Under the pieces are notes generated by a model. That model was given only the letters and a program-made list of their open reading frames with translations. It searched no databases and was not told where the DNA came from. Below, in pieces: positions 25,132 to 32,921 of a stretch of DNA of 64,000 bases. Positions within the stretch are counted from its first letter, which is position 1; the number at the start of each line of letters is the position of its first letter. This DNA comes from an uncultured Isosphaeraceae bacterium (lineage in GTDB: Bacteria > Planctomycetota > Planctomycetia > Isosphaerales > Isosphaeraceae). The DNA is taken from the NCBI GenBank assembly GCA_945957605.1, contig CAMFLR010000017.1, forward strand, positions 108,322-172,321. The letters run 5' to 3'. The translations under genes and the position numbers were made by a program.

Positions 25132-26466
25132 ATGTTGACGTTTTATGGATCGAAGGGACGCTTTTGCGATGGCGTTTCCCGGCGCTCGTTTCTGAAGCTC
25201 GGCGGCCTGGCGATGGGTGGCATGGCTTTGCCGCAAATCCTTCAGGCTGAAGCGCATGCGGCCAGGGTTGGGGCGTCGCGGCATAAGTCGGTCATCATGG
25301 TTTACCTGTCGGGCGGGATCTCGCACCAGGATACCGTTGACCTTAAACCCAACGCCCCCAAGGAGATCCGCGGCGAGTTCACGCCGATTGATACGGTCGT
25401 CCCCGGCATTCAGATCGGCAACTTGCTGCCGATGCTGGCGAAGTGCACCGATAAGATGGCGATCTTGCGGTCGATCGTCGGTTTGCGCGACGAGCATTCG
25501 AGCTGGCAGAACGTCACCGGGCATTCGATGGATCTGGCGATCCGCCTCAAGACGCCACACTTCGGATCAGTGATTGCACGGGCGCAAGGGGCGGTTGATC
25601 CGGTTGTGCCGCCGTTTGTCGACCTTTTTCCGACGATGCAACACAAGCCGTATAACGCGGCGGGACCAGGTGTGCTGGGGTCGAAATTCGCGGCGTCGAA
25701 GATGGATAGCGACGACCTTGCCCTGCTCCGCCAAACGACTGTCTCGGCCGATCGCTTTGAAGGCCGCAAAGGTTTGCTGCGCGGGTTCGAGGAGTTTCGT
25801 CGCGGGCTCGATTCGAACAGCGTCGCTAGCATGGACGCGTTTTACGGCCGAGCATTCGACGTGCTGACATCCAGCAAGGTGGCCGACGCGATGGATCTTT
25901 CCAAGGAAGATCCGCGGATTCGCGACCGCTATGGTAAGGGGGGCTCGAACCACCTTGGCGACGGCGCACCGATGTGGAACGACCAGCTTTTGATGGCTCG
26001 CAGGCTGGTCGAAGCGGGTGCTCGTTGCGTCACAGTTGCATATGGCTTCTGGGATACGCACGGCAATAATTTCGGTCATCTCAAGCAGCATTTGCCGCTC
26101 TTTGACCAGGGGATTTCGGCCCTGATCGAAGATATTTATATGCGTGGCCTTGATGAGGATGTGACGGTCGTGGTTTGGGGTGAATTTGGCCGATCACCCA
26201 AGATCAACAAGGATGCCGGTCGCGATCACTGGGCGCCGGTGAACTCGGCGATCTTGGCGGGCGGCGGCATGAAGGTTGGTCAGGTGATTGGCTCGACCGA
26301 CCCGACAGGCGGACGCGCGGCGACGCATCCGGTTCATTATCTTGATGTTCTGGCGACCGTTTATCACAACCTCGGCATCGATCCGCACGGTTTCGTGCCT
26401 GATGTGACGGGGCGGCCAATTCCGGTGATGCCCGTACGCGGCATGCCGATTGAGAAGCTTGTTTGA
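25132..26466 (+). CDS. DUF1501-family TAT-exported protein (alkaline-phosphatase-like fold)
   Basis: 444 residues from the ATG at 25132 (AAGGGG 8 bases upstream). The twin-arginine signal SRRSFLKLGGLAMGGMALPQ (16-35) is followed by SVIMVYLSGGISHQDTVDLK, the opening metal-site block of DUF1501. Then come LPMLAKCTDKMAILRSIVG, WDTHGNNFGHLKQHLP, VVVWGEFGRSPKIN, GRDHWAPVNSAILAGGG and GRAATHPVHYLDVLATVYHN. These Asp/His positions match the sulfatase/alkaline phosphatase superfamily, although the activity of DUF1501 is not established. Planctomycetes carry many copies, often paired with a DUF1549/DUF1553 cytochrome gene; none is adjacent here. The gene ends at a strong hairpin shared with the converging gene. 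Confidence 0.94.
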   Translation: MLTFYGSKGRFCDGVSRRSFLKLGGLAMGGMALPQILQAEAHAARVGASRHKSVIMVYLSGGISHQDTVDLKPNAPKEIRGEFTPIDTVVPGIQIGNLLPMLAKCTDKMAILRSIVGLRDEHSSWQNVTGHSMDLAIRLKTPHFGSVIARAQGAVDPVVPPFVDLFPTMQHKPYNAAGPGVLGSKFAASKMDSDDLALLRQTTVSADRFEGRKGLLRGFEEFRRGLDSNSVASMDAFYGRAFDVLTSSKVADAMDLSKEDPRIRDRYGKGGSNHLGDGAPMWNDQLLMARRLVEAGARCVTVAYGFWDTHGNNFGHLKQHLPLFDQGISALIEDIYMRGLDEDVTVVVWGEFGRSPKINKDAGRDHWAPVNSAILAGGGMKVGQVIGSTDPTGGRAATHPVHYLDVLATVYHNLGIDPHGFVPDVTGRPIPVMPVRGMPIEKLV

Positions 26467-26470
26467 TCGA

Positions 26471-26525
26471 AACGAAACGGCCCCGCTTTCTCACTCGATA
26501 GGCGAGAATGCGGGGCCGTTTCGTT
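26471..26525. terminator. Bidirectional terminator between convergent genes
   Basis: AACGAAACGGCCCCGC (26471-26486) and GCGGGGCCGTTTCGTT (26510-26525) form a perfect 16-bp stem. Within the loop TCTC and GAGA can extend it. T-rich sequence follows on both strands (TTTCGTTTT on plus, TTTCG-TTTCG on minus). It sits 4 bases past the DUF1501 stop and 17 before the stop of the leftward gene. Confidence 0.88.
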
Positions 26526-26542
26526 TTATGAACAATTGAGAA

Positions 26543-27232
26543 TCAAGAGAACTTCGAGAGTGTGTAGCTAGTGATATCTGTCACGCCATTTCGCAGAACG
26601 TAGCCGGTAAATCGCAGTGATGCCGTGCCGTTGTTGCGGTATGCGATGGTAATCACACCCTGTCCGATCGATCCCGCATACGAGCCGCCGCTGGTGTTCG
26701 TATCGACGTTGAAGCCGAGTTGGATCGGCCTACCCTTGGCGTCGAGAATTGTGGGAACCTGCTGGTTCGGGCCGGCGGAATTCGTGGCGTTGCCGCCGAG
26801 GTCGATACCGAGCGAGGTGCCGGTCGCAGCGACGCTACGGTCGCGGAGCGAGGCGCCTCCCGCGGTGATGCCAGTTGGTGAGTTGGGCGTTTCAACGTGC
26901 ATCACGAGCGTGCCGTGGAGGAACTGGTTCGACGACACGCGGCCAATGAAGGTGAGGTCGGCGAGCTGGCTGTTGAATACGGCGGAGCGCACCTTGAAAG
27001 GACCGCCGACGATCACCGCGCTGAATTTCGCCTGCGCCAGGCCGCGTGGGGTGAGGGTTGCGGGATCAAGGAAGGCGGATGGCGATGGCGAGCCGACGCT
27101 TGTGTCGTTGCTGACGACATCCGCCGCCGTGGTGCTGCGGCCGAAGGCAACGGGGGAGATGACGGTTTGGAGTGATCGGTCTTCGAGCCCATTCACGCCT
27201 GGGACCAGCGATCGCCGTGTGCGCCGCTCCAT
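26543..27232 (-). CDS. Uncharacterised protein with planctomycete 'LE.R.L' N-terminal motif
   Basis: 229 residues from the ATG at 27232; the frame upstream to 27463 is unlikely coding. The N-terminus MERRTRRSLVPGVNGLEDRSLQ matches the short 'LE.RSL' segment found at the start of many planctomycete surface or extracellular proteins, in place of a classic signal peptide. The body is Gly/Ser/Thr/Asn-rich with beta-strand-like pieces (LADLTFIGRVSSNQFLHGTL, GSIGQGVITIAYRNNGT). No cysteine is apparent and no enzyme motif is found. It is probably a secreted or surface protein. It converges on the DUF1501 gene across the shared terminator. Confidence 0.8.
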   Translation of the reverse strand: MERRTRRSLVPGVNGLEDRSLQTVISPVAFGRSTTAADVVSNDTSVGSPSPSAFLDPATLTPRGLAQAKFSAVIVGGPFKVRSAVFNSQLADLTFIGRVSSNQFLHGTLVMHVETPNSPTGITAGGASLRDRSVAATGTSLGIDLGGNATNSAGPNQQVPTILDAKGRPIQLGFNVDTNTSGGSYAGSIGQGVITIAYRNNGTASLRFTGYVLRNGVTDITSYTLSKFS

Positions 27233-27522
27233 CGTTCCGCCTCTTCCGTGATCGAGTGTGCCGTTCCGCTGAGAAATGCGTCCGGGGGTTCTGTAGCTCT
27301 GTCTATCGACGCGCGAGATTCGCCGGGGTGATTCAAAACGCGTGTGGATGGGTTGTGGGCTTCCGTGGTTGACGGTCGCGCGGATGATTGGGGTTTGAGC
27401 GAAAGTTGGGGGCGAGCGTTGTCGTCGATCCAAAATATGTCTTGAGAAATTGGATAAGATCATTTGAAGGGGGACGAAAACACACGAAGAATTTAGACCG
27501 CATACCGCCGCGGAAGTGCTTT

Positions 27523-28887
27523 ATGCTCAGCCGAAGATTTCTTTGGACTACCTTTGCGATTCTTGGGGCTGTTATAGGTGCATTCTACGGATTTTGTTTT
27601 GTATTCATGTTCAATCTATATGTTGGTCGCATCGTTCTGCCCCGATACTGGTGTGGGTACGCTGGAGCCATTCTCGGCGCGACGTGTGTATTGCCGCCGT
27701 ACTTTTATCATCTCAAGCGGAGAACGGGCCTCGCGGAGCTTGGGCACCGGCTTGGCGTTGAATTCAATCCTGGCCCAGTCCGGCGCTCGCGTCTGGATTG
27801 GACGCGAGCGTTCGGGTTTCGCGAATGGTTGACGTGCGAGGATCGGTTCAGTGCCGTCATTGATGGAATTCCCGTCGAGATGTTCGATGTGATCCGCATG
27901 CGTGCGCCTGCATCGACGACGGTCATCTCGCTTCGACTTCTTGGCCTCCCCTCGTTCTGTTGCCAACCAAGACTACCGAAGTCGTCGCGGCCGAGTGTCA
28001 GCTTCGACCCACCAGTCGGTGACCGGGCCGCATGTGATGCGGTTCATGCGTTCGAATTAGTTCATCGTCTCACACTGTGCGAAGCAACCAAGCGATCCCC
28101 CAGCGTTTCGACGGAAGACGAAGTCAGACGGTTCATGCATCCGTCACGGCTTGCTGCTCTGGCTTGCTGTTCCGGATGGAAGATTCGGAGTGAAAATGAA
28201 GGGGTTTTGCTCGAATACGGTCGGTTCCTTCCCGTGAATCAGAGGGTTGAGGAGTGGCGCAAGGCGATCGACTTACTACGTGGATTGACTGTCCCGATCG
28301 ACTCCAACCTGCCGCCGATTCTCTGCGTACCTGGCCGTGAATATGCGCGTCAACAGTACCTTTGGAAAGCCGCCGAGGTCGGTGCTCTCGTTGGTTCGCT
28401 GGTCCCCTTTTTCGGCGTTTTGATTGTGGGGACCAGTCTTGTCGCTTGGGATTTCAACAAAACTGGAAACATCTTTTTCAAAACGACAGATGGCCATTGG
28501 GGACCTTTATTCATCTTGATATTGCTGCCCATGATTCTCATCGGGTCGTTAGTGGGGCCTCCAATCGCGAGAGCGCGCGCTGAGAAGAGATATCGCGTAG
28601 GGGCACCCCTGGTGTCAGATGCTTGGAGTGGATGTGGCGCCCTGATCGGAATCTACGTGGGACTCTTGGGGATGGGCCTCGTGTTGTTCGGGTTAGCGAC
28701 AGATCCAATGAGAGGCGACCTTTTGTTGCCCGCCCTCCTTCTTTCCCTCTGCGCATGGCTAATCAGTTCGTTGCTGGTCTTTTGGATTGTTTATGGCCTC
28801 GGTCTCTACCTCGCGACGCGAAAACAGCGAAAGCAACTTGTCAGAGCGAACCGACCGAGCCTCAGAGAATCGCCCGCTGACGGCTGA
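27523..28887 (+). CDS. Uncharacterised multi-pass membrane protein
   Basis: 454 residues from the ATG at 27523 with GGAAG 7 bases upstream. Two membrane segments open it (about 9-33 and 43-60). A cytosolic or periplasmic domain of about 240 residues follows (65-305), with pieces such as TRAFGFREWLTCEDRFSAVI. At least four segments close it: 320-345 (ALVGSLVPFFGVLIVGTSLV), 360-385 (LFILILLPMILIGSLVG), 400-425 and 430-450. The C-terminus is basic. No family is recognised. The nearest neighbour downstream is the DUF4440 gene after an 83-base gap; a shared transcript is possible but not shown. Confidence 0.78.
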   Translation: MLSRRFLWTTFAILGAVIGAFYGFCFVFMFNLYVGRIVLPRYWCGYAGAILGATCVLPPYFYHLKRRTGLAELGHRLGVEFNPGPVRRSRLDWTRAFGFREWLTCEDRFSAVIDGIPVEMFDVIRMRAPASTTVISLRLLGLPSFCCQPRLPKSSRPSVSFDPPVGDRAACDAVHAFELVHRLTLCEATKRSPSVSTEDEVRRFMHPSRLAALACCSGWKIRSENEGVLLEYGRFLPVNQRVEEWRKAIDLLRGLTVPIDSNLPPILCVPGREYARQQYLWKAAEVGALVGSLVPFFGVLIVGTSLVAWDFNKTGNIFFKTTDGHWGPLFILILLPMILIGSLVGPPIARARAEKRYRVGAPLVSDAWSGCGALIGIYVGLLGMGLVLFGLATDPMRGDLLLPALLLSLCAWLISSLLVFWIVYGLGLYLATRKQRKQLVRANRPSLRESPADG

Positions 28888-28970
28888 TCGGTTAATCTCG
28901 ACGCAGTTGAGATCACTTCGGTAAACGGCATACCGAGCTTCGTCGATCCTCAATTGAGAAACTTCCGCAC

Positions 28971-29438
28971 ATGAAATACTTCACCACTCCGATTGTCTTC
29001 GCTTTGAGCTTCGCTGGGTCCTTGGTGCTCGGCGATGACAACACAAAATCCGCCGCGCTCGAAATCAAAGCCGTGCTCGACGCCCAGGAAACCGCCTGGA
29101 ACAAACGCGATCTCGATGGTTTCCTTGTCGGCTACTGGAATTCGCCTAAGGTTGTGTTTCAGTCGGGCGGCGAGCGGTCGGACGGGTTTGCGGCCATGCG
29201 CGATCGTTATTACAAGAACTACAAGGCCGACGGAAAGGAGATGGGGACGCTCGCGTTTAGCCAGATCGAGATCGAGGTGCTCGGTGCCGATTCGGCCTTT
29301 GTGCGCGGTGCTTGGGCTCTCACGAAGGCGGATGGCAGTAATCCTAAGGGGTTGTTCACGCTCATCATGCGCAAATTGCCGGAGGGTTGGCGGATTGTGC
29401 ACGATCATACGTCGGTGGCTGCGCCGAAGAAGCCGTGA
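28971..29438 (+). CDS. SnoaL-like/DUF4440 (NTF2-fold) secreted protein
   Basis: 155 residues. The signal peptide is TPIVFALSFAGSLVLG (6-21). The domain starts AALEIKAVLDAQETAWNKRD, then DGFLVGYWNSPKVVFQSGGE and GFAAMRDRYYKNY, ending LPEGWRIVHDHTS. This is the DUF4440/SgcJ pattern of the NTF2-like cone fold. Known members include ketosteroid-isomerase-like enzymes and non-enzymatic ligand binders, so the role is open. Export to the periplasm is indicated. Its 3' end abuts a dispersed repeat (29440-29640). Confidence 0.86.
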   Translation: MKYFTTPIVFALSFAGSLVLGDDNTKSAALEIKAVLDAQETAWNKRDLDGFLVGYWNSPKVVFQSGGERSDGFAAMRDRYYKNYKADGKEMGTLAFSQIEIEVLGADSAFVRGAWALTKADGSNPKGLFTLIMRKLPEGWRIVHDHTSVAAPKKP

Positions 29439-29449
29439 GACGTCGGTTT

Positions 29450-29640
29450 GATTGAAGCGGCGGCTCGATCCCGGTATCGTTGAGCAGACGAATGAGGGCG
29501 ATCTTGAATAGGAGCGATGCGGTTGGGACGACGCGATGGATAGGGGCGGGTTGCGCAGCCATTTGATGGCAAGGCGGAACTGTCTGCGATCTCCTCTAAT
29601 CGCTGCGCGACCGGGACAACAAGTTGTCCCGGCCACCCTT
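29450..29640 (-). repeat. Dispersed intergenic repeat with GACAACTTGTTGTC core, copy 1
   Basis: Read on the minus strand, GGCCGGGACAACTTGTTGTC (29635-29616) and then CCGGTCGCGCAGCGATTAGA and GGAGATCGCAGACAG match the plus-strand element at 39375-39540. A second matching block (TGGCTGCGCAACCC, then CCATCGCGTCGTC) also has a counterpart there (TGGCTGCGCCACCC, CCATCGTGTTGTC). The two copies are in opposite genome orientation. Spurious frames through both read GTTCC-GR--RGDR, which confirms homology over more than 100 bp. Confidence 0.68.
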
Positions 29641-29733
29641 CTTGATTCCGTCCAAGTCCAATCCCGTAATTCCTGTGGGATCTAGCCCTCTCCTGTCTCT
29701 CCAACGCTCGCAACGAACCCGAGGCACGCGATC

Positions 29734-31182
29734 ATGGCCGGCACGTTTCCGACCCAGATGTACATCAAAGGCCAGTGGTGCGACGCGCCTGATGGCAAGA
29801 CGCTGCCGGTGATCAACCCGGCCGATGAATCAACGCTCGCCGAGATCGCATACGGCAGTCGAGCCGATGCCGATCGCGCGATTGACGCCGCGGCCGCTGC
29901 GTTTCCTGCCTGGAAGGCGCTTTCGGCCTACGATCGGGCGAAGATTCTCAAGGAAACCGCCAACCTGATGCGGCAGCGGGCCGATACGATCGCCCGAACT
30001 CTCACGCAGGAACAGGGCAAGCCGCTGCCCGAAGCGCGTGGCGAGGTGATGCACACCGCCGATACGTTCGAGTGGTTTGCTGAGGAAGGGAAGCGGGTTT
30101 ACGGCCGGATCATTCCGCCGACGACCATGAACCGCCGTCACCAGGCGATAGCTCATCCTGTGGGTGTTGTCGGCACGATCACGCCGTTCAACTTCCCCGC
30201 AGCCTTGCCGAGCCGGAAGATCGCCCCTGCGCTGGCTGTGGGTTGCACGGTGGTGAGCCGGCCTGATGATGGCACGCCGCTGACGCTGATCCAGATGTTC
30301 CAGTGCCTCGCCGATGCCGGTGTGCCGCCGGGCGTCGCGAACCTGGTGCTATGTCCTGCGAAGGAATTCGCCGACGCGCTTTTCGCGCATCCGGCGGTCC
30401 GGAAGATCACGTTCACCGGCAGCACGGCGGTTGGCAAGGAGTTGATTCGACGCTCGGCCGATGGCGTGAAACGCGTGAGCATGGAACTCGGTGGACATGC
30501 CCCGCTGATCGTTTTCCCCGACGCTGATGTCGCGCAGGTGGCTCAGGCGGCGGTGATTGGCAAGTTCCGTAACAACGGCCAGGTTTGCATTGCGCCCTCA
30601 CGTTTTTATATCCACGAGAAAATTGCCAAGGATTTCACCGAGGCGGCGGTCGAGCTAGCCAAGGGGCTCAAAATGGGCAACGGCCTGACCGACGGGACGC
30701 AGGTCGGCCCGATGTTCAAGCCGCAGGCGCTCGAGAAGACGGCGGCACTGATCGCTGATGCCAAGTCGCACGGCGGGAAGATTCTGACCGGCGGAGCGCG
30801 GTCGACGCGGTTCGAGAAAGGTTACTTCTTCGAGCCGACCGTCATTCGCGATGTGAACGCCGAGATGAAGCTGATGACCGAAGAGCCGTTCGCGCCGGTC
30901 ATGCCGCTGCTCGATTTCGACAAGCTCGACGATGTGATCGCCGCTGCGAACAACACGCCGTACGGTCTTGCGGCTTATGTCTTCACGAACGACCTTACCG
31001 TGGCAACCCGGATGGCCGAAGGTCTCGAGGCTGGGATTATTGGGATCAACGATCCTGTGCCGGCGACTCCGCAATGCCCGTTCGGCGGTATGAAGGAATC
31101 GGGTCTGGGCCGCGAGCTGGGGATCGAAGGTTTGCAGTCGTACATTGAAACGAAGTATGTTTCGATCGGCTTGCGGCAATAA
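29734..31182 (+). CDS. NAD(P)-dependent aldehyde dehydrogenase (succinate-semialdehyde dehydrogenase-like)
   Basis: 482 residues with no signal peptide. ALDH superfamily motifs: VGVVGTITPFNFPAALPSRK (nucleotide/active-site Asn), FTGSTAVGKEL, the catalytic base in MELGGHAPLIVF (Glu near 251), the nucleophile in NNGQVCIAPSRF (C285) and the C-terminal CPFGGMKESGLGRELG. Overall it is closest to the GabD/succinate-semialdehyde group (KGQWCDAPDGKTLPVINPAD, LTQEQGKPLPEA). Two positions look odd: PFNFP instead of PWNFP, and VSRPDDGTPLT where the family normally has a Lys (VKPA..TP) that contacts the cofactor ribose. Cofactor use may therefore differ. It stands alone, with a hairpin repeat right after the stop. 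Confidence 0.92.
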   Translation: MAGTFPTQMYIKGQWCDAPDGKTLPVINPADESTLAEIAYGSRADADRAIDAAAAAFPAWKALSAYDRAKILKETANLMRQRADTIARTLTQEQGKPLPEARGEVMHTADTFEWFAEEGKRVYGRIIPPTTMNRRHQAIAHPVGVVGTITPFNFPAALPSRKIAPALAVGCTVVSRPDDGTPLTLIQMFQCLADAGVPPGVANLVLCPAKEFADALFAHPAVRKITFTGSTAVGKELIRRSADGVKRVSMELGGHAPLIVFPDADVAQVAQAAVIGKFRNNGQVCIAPSRFYIHEKIAKDFTEAAVELAKGLKMGNGLTDGTQVGPMFKPQALEKTAALIADAKSHGGKILTGGARSTRFEKGYFFEPTVIRDVNAEMKLMTEEPFAPVMPLLDFDKLDDVIAAANNTPYGLAAYVFTNDLTVATRMAEGLEAGIIGINDPVPATPQCPFGGMKESGLGRELGIEGLQSYIETKYVSIGLRQ

Positions 31183-31187
31183 GTTTT

Positions 31188-31245
31188 GGGATACCAGTCG
31201 GGTGCCATGTTTGTGCGAAACGCGCGAGCATGGCACCTGGTATCC
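31188..31245. repeat. Inverted repeat after the aldehyde dehydrogenase gene
   Basis: GGATACCAGTCGGGTGCCATG (31189-31209) and CATGGCACCTGGTATCC (31229-31245) pair over 17 bases with a 4-base bulge in the left arm. No T-run follows, so it is more like a mobile or transcript-stabilising hairpin than a rho-independent terminator. The GGTGCCA core recalls the element at 38422-38494. Confidence 0.6.
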
Positions 31246-31295
31246 GAACATATAGTCAGTGTAATTATTGTTTATGTCGTGGTGGCGGGTCGAGC

Positions 31296-31721
31296 ATGCC
31301 AATTCCCTTCAAACGGCTGTTCACATACTTTCTCAGTCGGCGATTTTTGGTTGGTCTGTTTTTGGGGTCGATTGTTGGGTGCTGGGGTGAAATTGGCTGC
31401 GAAGATTTTTCGAACGCGCAAGGACTGAAGATCACACGAGAATGGGCAAGACTTGCACCGTATCCCGAGGGGGTGCGACGGTTTAACGTGCGAGTGACAG
31501 GGTCGATGTTCACTCGCCAATTTAAGGTTGATTTCGAGTTGCCGAGACCGGAAATCGACGCATGGCTCGCGGCTTGTCCTGGAATTCAGGATGCGAAGGT
31601 CGATCAACGTGGCCGTGGGTTGAAGCATTATGAGATCAAGCCGGGTGGCGGAGCGCAGCATGCAGAAATGACGGTCAACGAGGAAAAATGCACCGTCTCG
31701 ATAAACGTCTACTGGAGTTGA
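31296..31721 (+). CDS. Uncharacterised small secreted or lipid-anchored protein
   Basis: 141 residues from the ATG at 31296, a start with only a weak purine stretch upstream. After a basic N-terminus there is one hydrophobic segment (FLVGLFLGSIVGCW, 18-31), with Cys30 in a context (GSIVGC) that could be a lipobox. The rest (about 45-141) is hydrophilic: ITREWARLAPYPEGVRRFNV, DFELPRPEIDAWLAACPGIQ and VNEEKCTVSINVYW. It could be a small secreted or periplasmic domain with a disulfide. No family is recognised. Coding status is supported by frame length and composition only. Confidence 0.6.
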   Translation: MPIPFKRLFTYFLSRRFLVGLFLGSIVGCWGEIGCEDFSNAQGLKITREWARLAPYPEGVRRFNVRVTGSMFTRQFKVDFELPRPEIDAWLAACPGIQDAKVDQRGRGLKHYEIKPGGGAQHAEMTVNEEKCTVSINVYWS

Positions 31722-31902
31722 AACATAATATTTTTTTCTTGTGTTCGGGCACGGAGTTCGGGCGAATTTAGCTAAATATCTTCTTTGCAAAATGTCTAAC
31801 TTACTTGACGTGGCGAGCTAGATTTCTGAACATACTGCCGCCTCATGGATTGACTCCGAATTCGGCGATGCTCGCCGTATTCAAGGTTCAGGATGGACAC
31901 CA

Positions 31903-32706
31903 ATGTCGAACGCCATCGAAGCTGCACCCGCTGCGCCGTCATCGGCTCTTTCGCAGGCGAAGTTGTTCCTGAAGTACCTGATGTGGCCCGGGACGAACTG
32001 GGTAAGTCGGGATAAGTCACAGATTGTGCGGTTGCTGTTAAGCGGCACTGCGGAGTCGCCCGTCCGCACGCTCGATTGCGGCTGCGGTAACGCCTACTTT
32101 GCCCACCAGGCCGTTTTGCGCGGCGCGGTTTGCACTGGCATCACGATTCACGAGTCGGAAGCCAGGAATTGCGAAGAGATGCGCCGTTACCTGGAGATTC
32201 CAGAGAGTCAGATGGCCTTCCAGCTGACGACTCTCGACCGGTTTGCGGCAAATAAGTCAAATCACGGCCAGTTCGATCAGGTGCTGCTGCTCGACGTGAT
32301 CGAGCATATCCTCGATGCATCGGGGACGTTGAAGCAAATCCACGACGTTCTCGATGAAGACGGGCTTGTTTATATCACCACGCCTAACCGCGACTGGCAG
32401 GCAAACGCCGACCAGATCCGCGTCAGCCGCGCAGAGAACGGCTGGCATGTTCGTAACGGATACACGATGGAGCAACTCGAATCGCTCCTCGACCGCAACG
32501 GATTCGAGCCCGTCGATCGCCTGCGCTTCGGCACACTCGGCTCAACGGCTGTGATGCAAATTCAGCACAAGCTGTTCCGCTCGAAGATCGACGCTCTCAC
32601 AGTCCTCACGTTCCCATTGCTCAAACTGCTCTCGCTCGTGCTTTCGCCCTGGCGCGATTCGCACACGATTTTCGTGCTCGCCCGCAAGAAGCGCGCGGGG
32701 CTGTAA
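31903..32706 (+). CDS. Class-I SAM-dependent methyltransferase
   Basis: 267 residues. The Rossmann motif I is TLDCGCGNAYFAHQAVLRGA (about 56-75). Motif IV/post-I includes QVLLLDVIEHILD (a typical acidic 'D-IEH' end of strand 4) and LDEDGLVYITTPNRDW. The N-terminal 40 residues hold KYLMWPGTNWVSRDKSQIV. The C-terminal tail (about 225-260) is hydrophobic (LTVLTFPLLKLLSLVLSPW), perhaps a membrane-binding segment. This pattern is common for methyltransferases acting on lipids, quinones or glycans. The acceptor is not predictable. It is followed by metG after 215 bp. Confidence 0.87.
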   Translation: MSNAIEAAPAAPSSALSQAKLFLKYLMWPGTNWVSRDKSQIVRLLLSGTAESPVRTLDCGCGNAYFAHQAVLRGAVCTGITIHESEARNCEEMRRYLEIPESQMAFQLTTLDRFAANKSNHGQFDQVLLLDVIEHILDASGTLKQIHDVLDEDGLVYITTPNRDWQANADQIRVSRAENGWHVRNGYTMEQLESLLDRNGFEPVDRLRFGTLGSTAVMQIQHKLFRSKIDALTVLTFPLLKLLSLVLSPWRDSHTIFVLARKKRAGL

Positions 32707-32921
32707 CGCGCGTTGCGGTCTTCGCCCCGTCATACGGCAGGCCGGATCGACCCCTTGCGAGTCGATTCGGCCTTCTCGCGCGCTGTTGTCAGTTCGTAAG
32801 ATGTGGGCGCAGCGAACGTGGCAACACCGACTTGTGTCGGTTTGATGGCAGATAAATGCGCGGTCGGACTGGTCGATTGATCAGTTGCGACTGAGGCAAC
32901 AGGCCAACGATCGGAGTGAGC

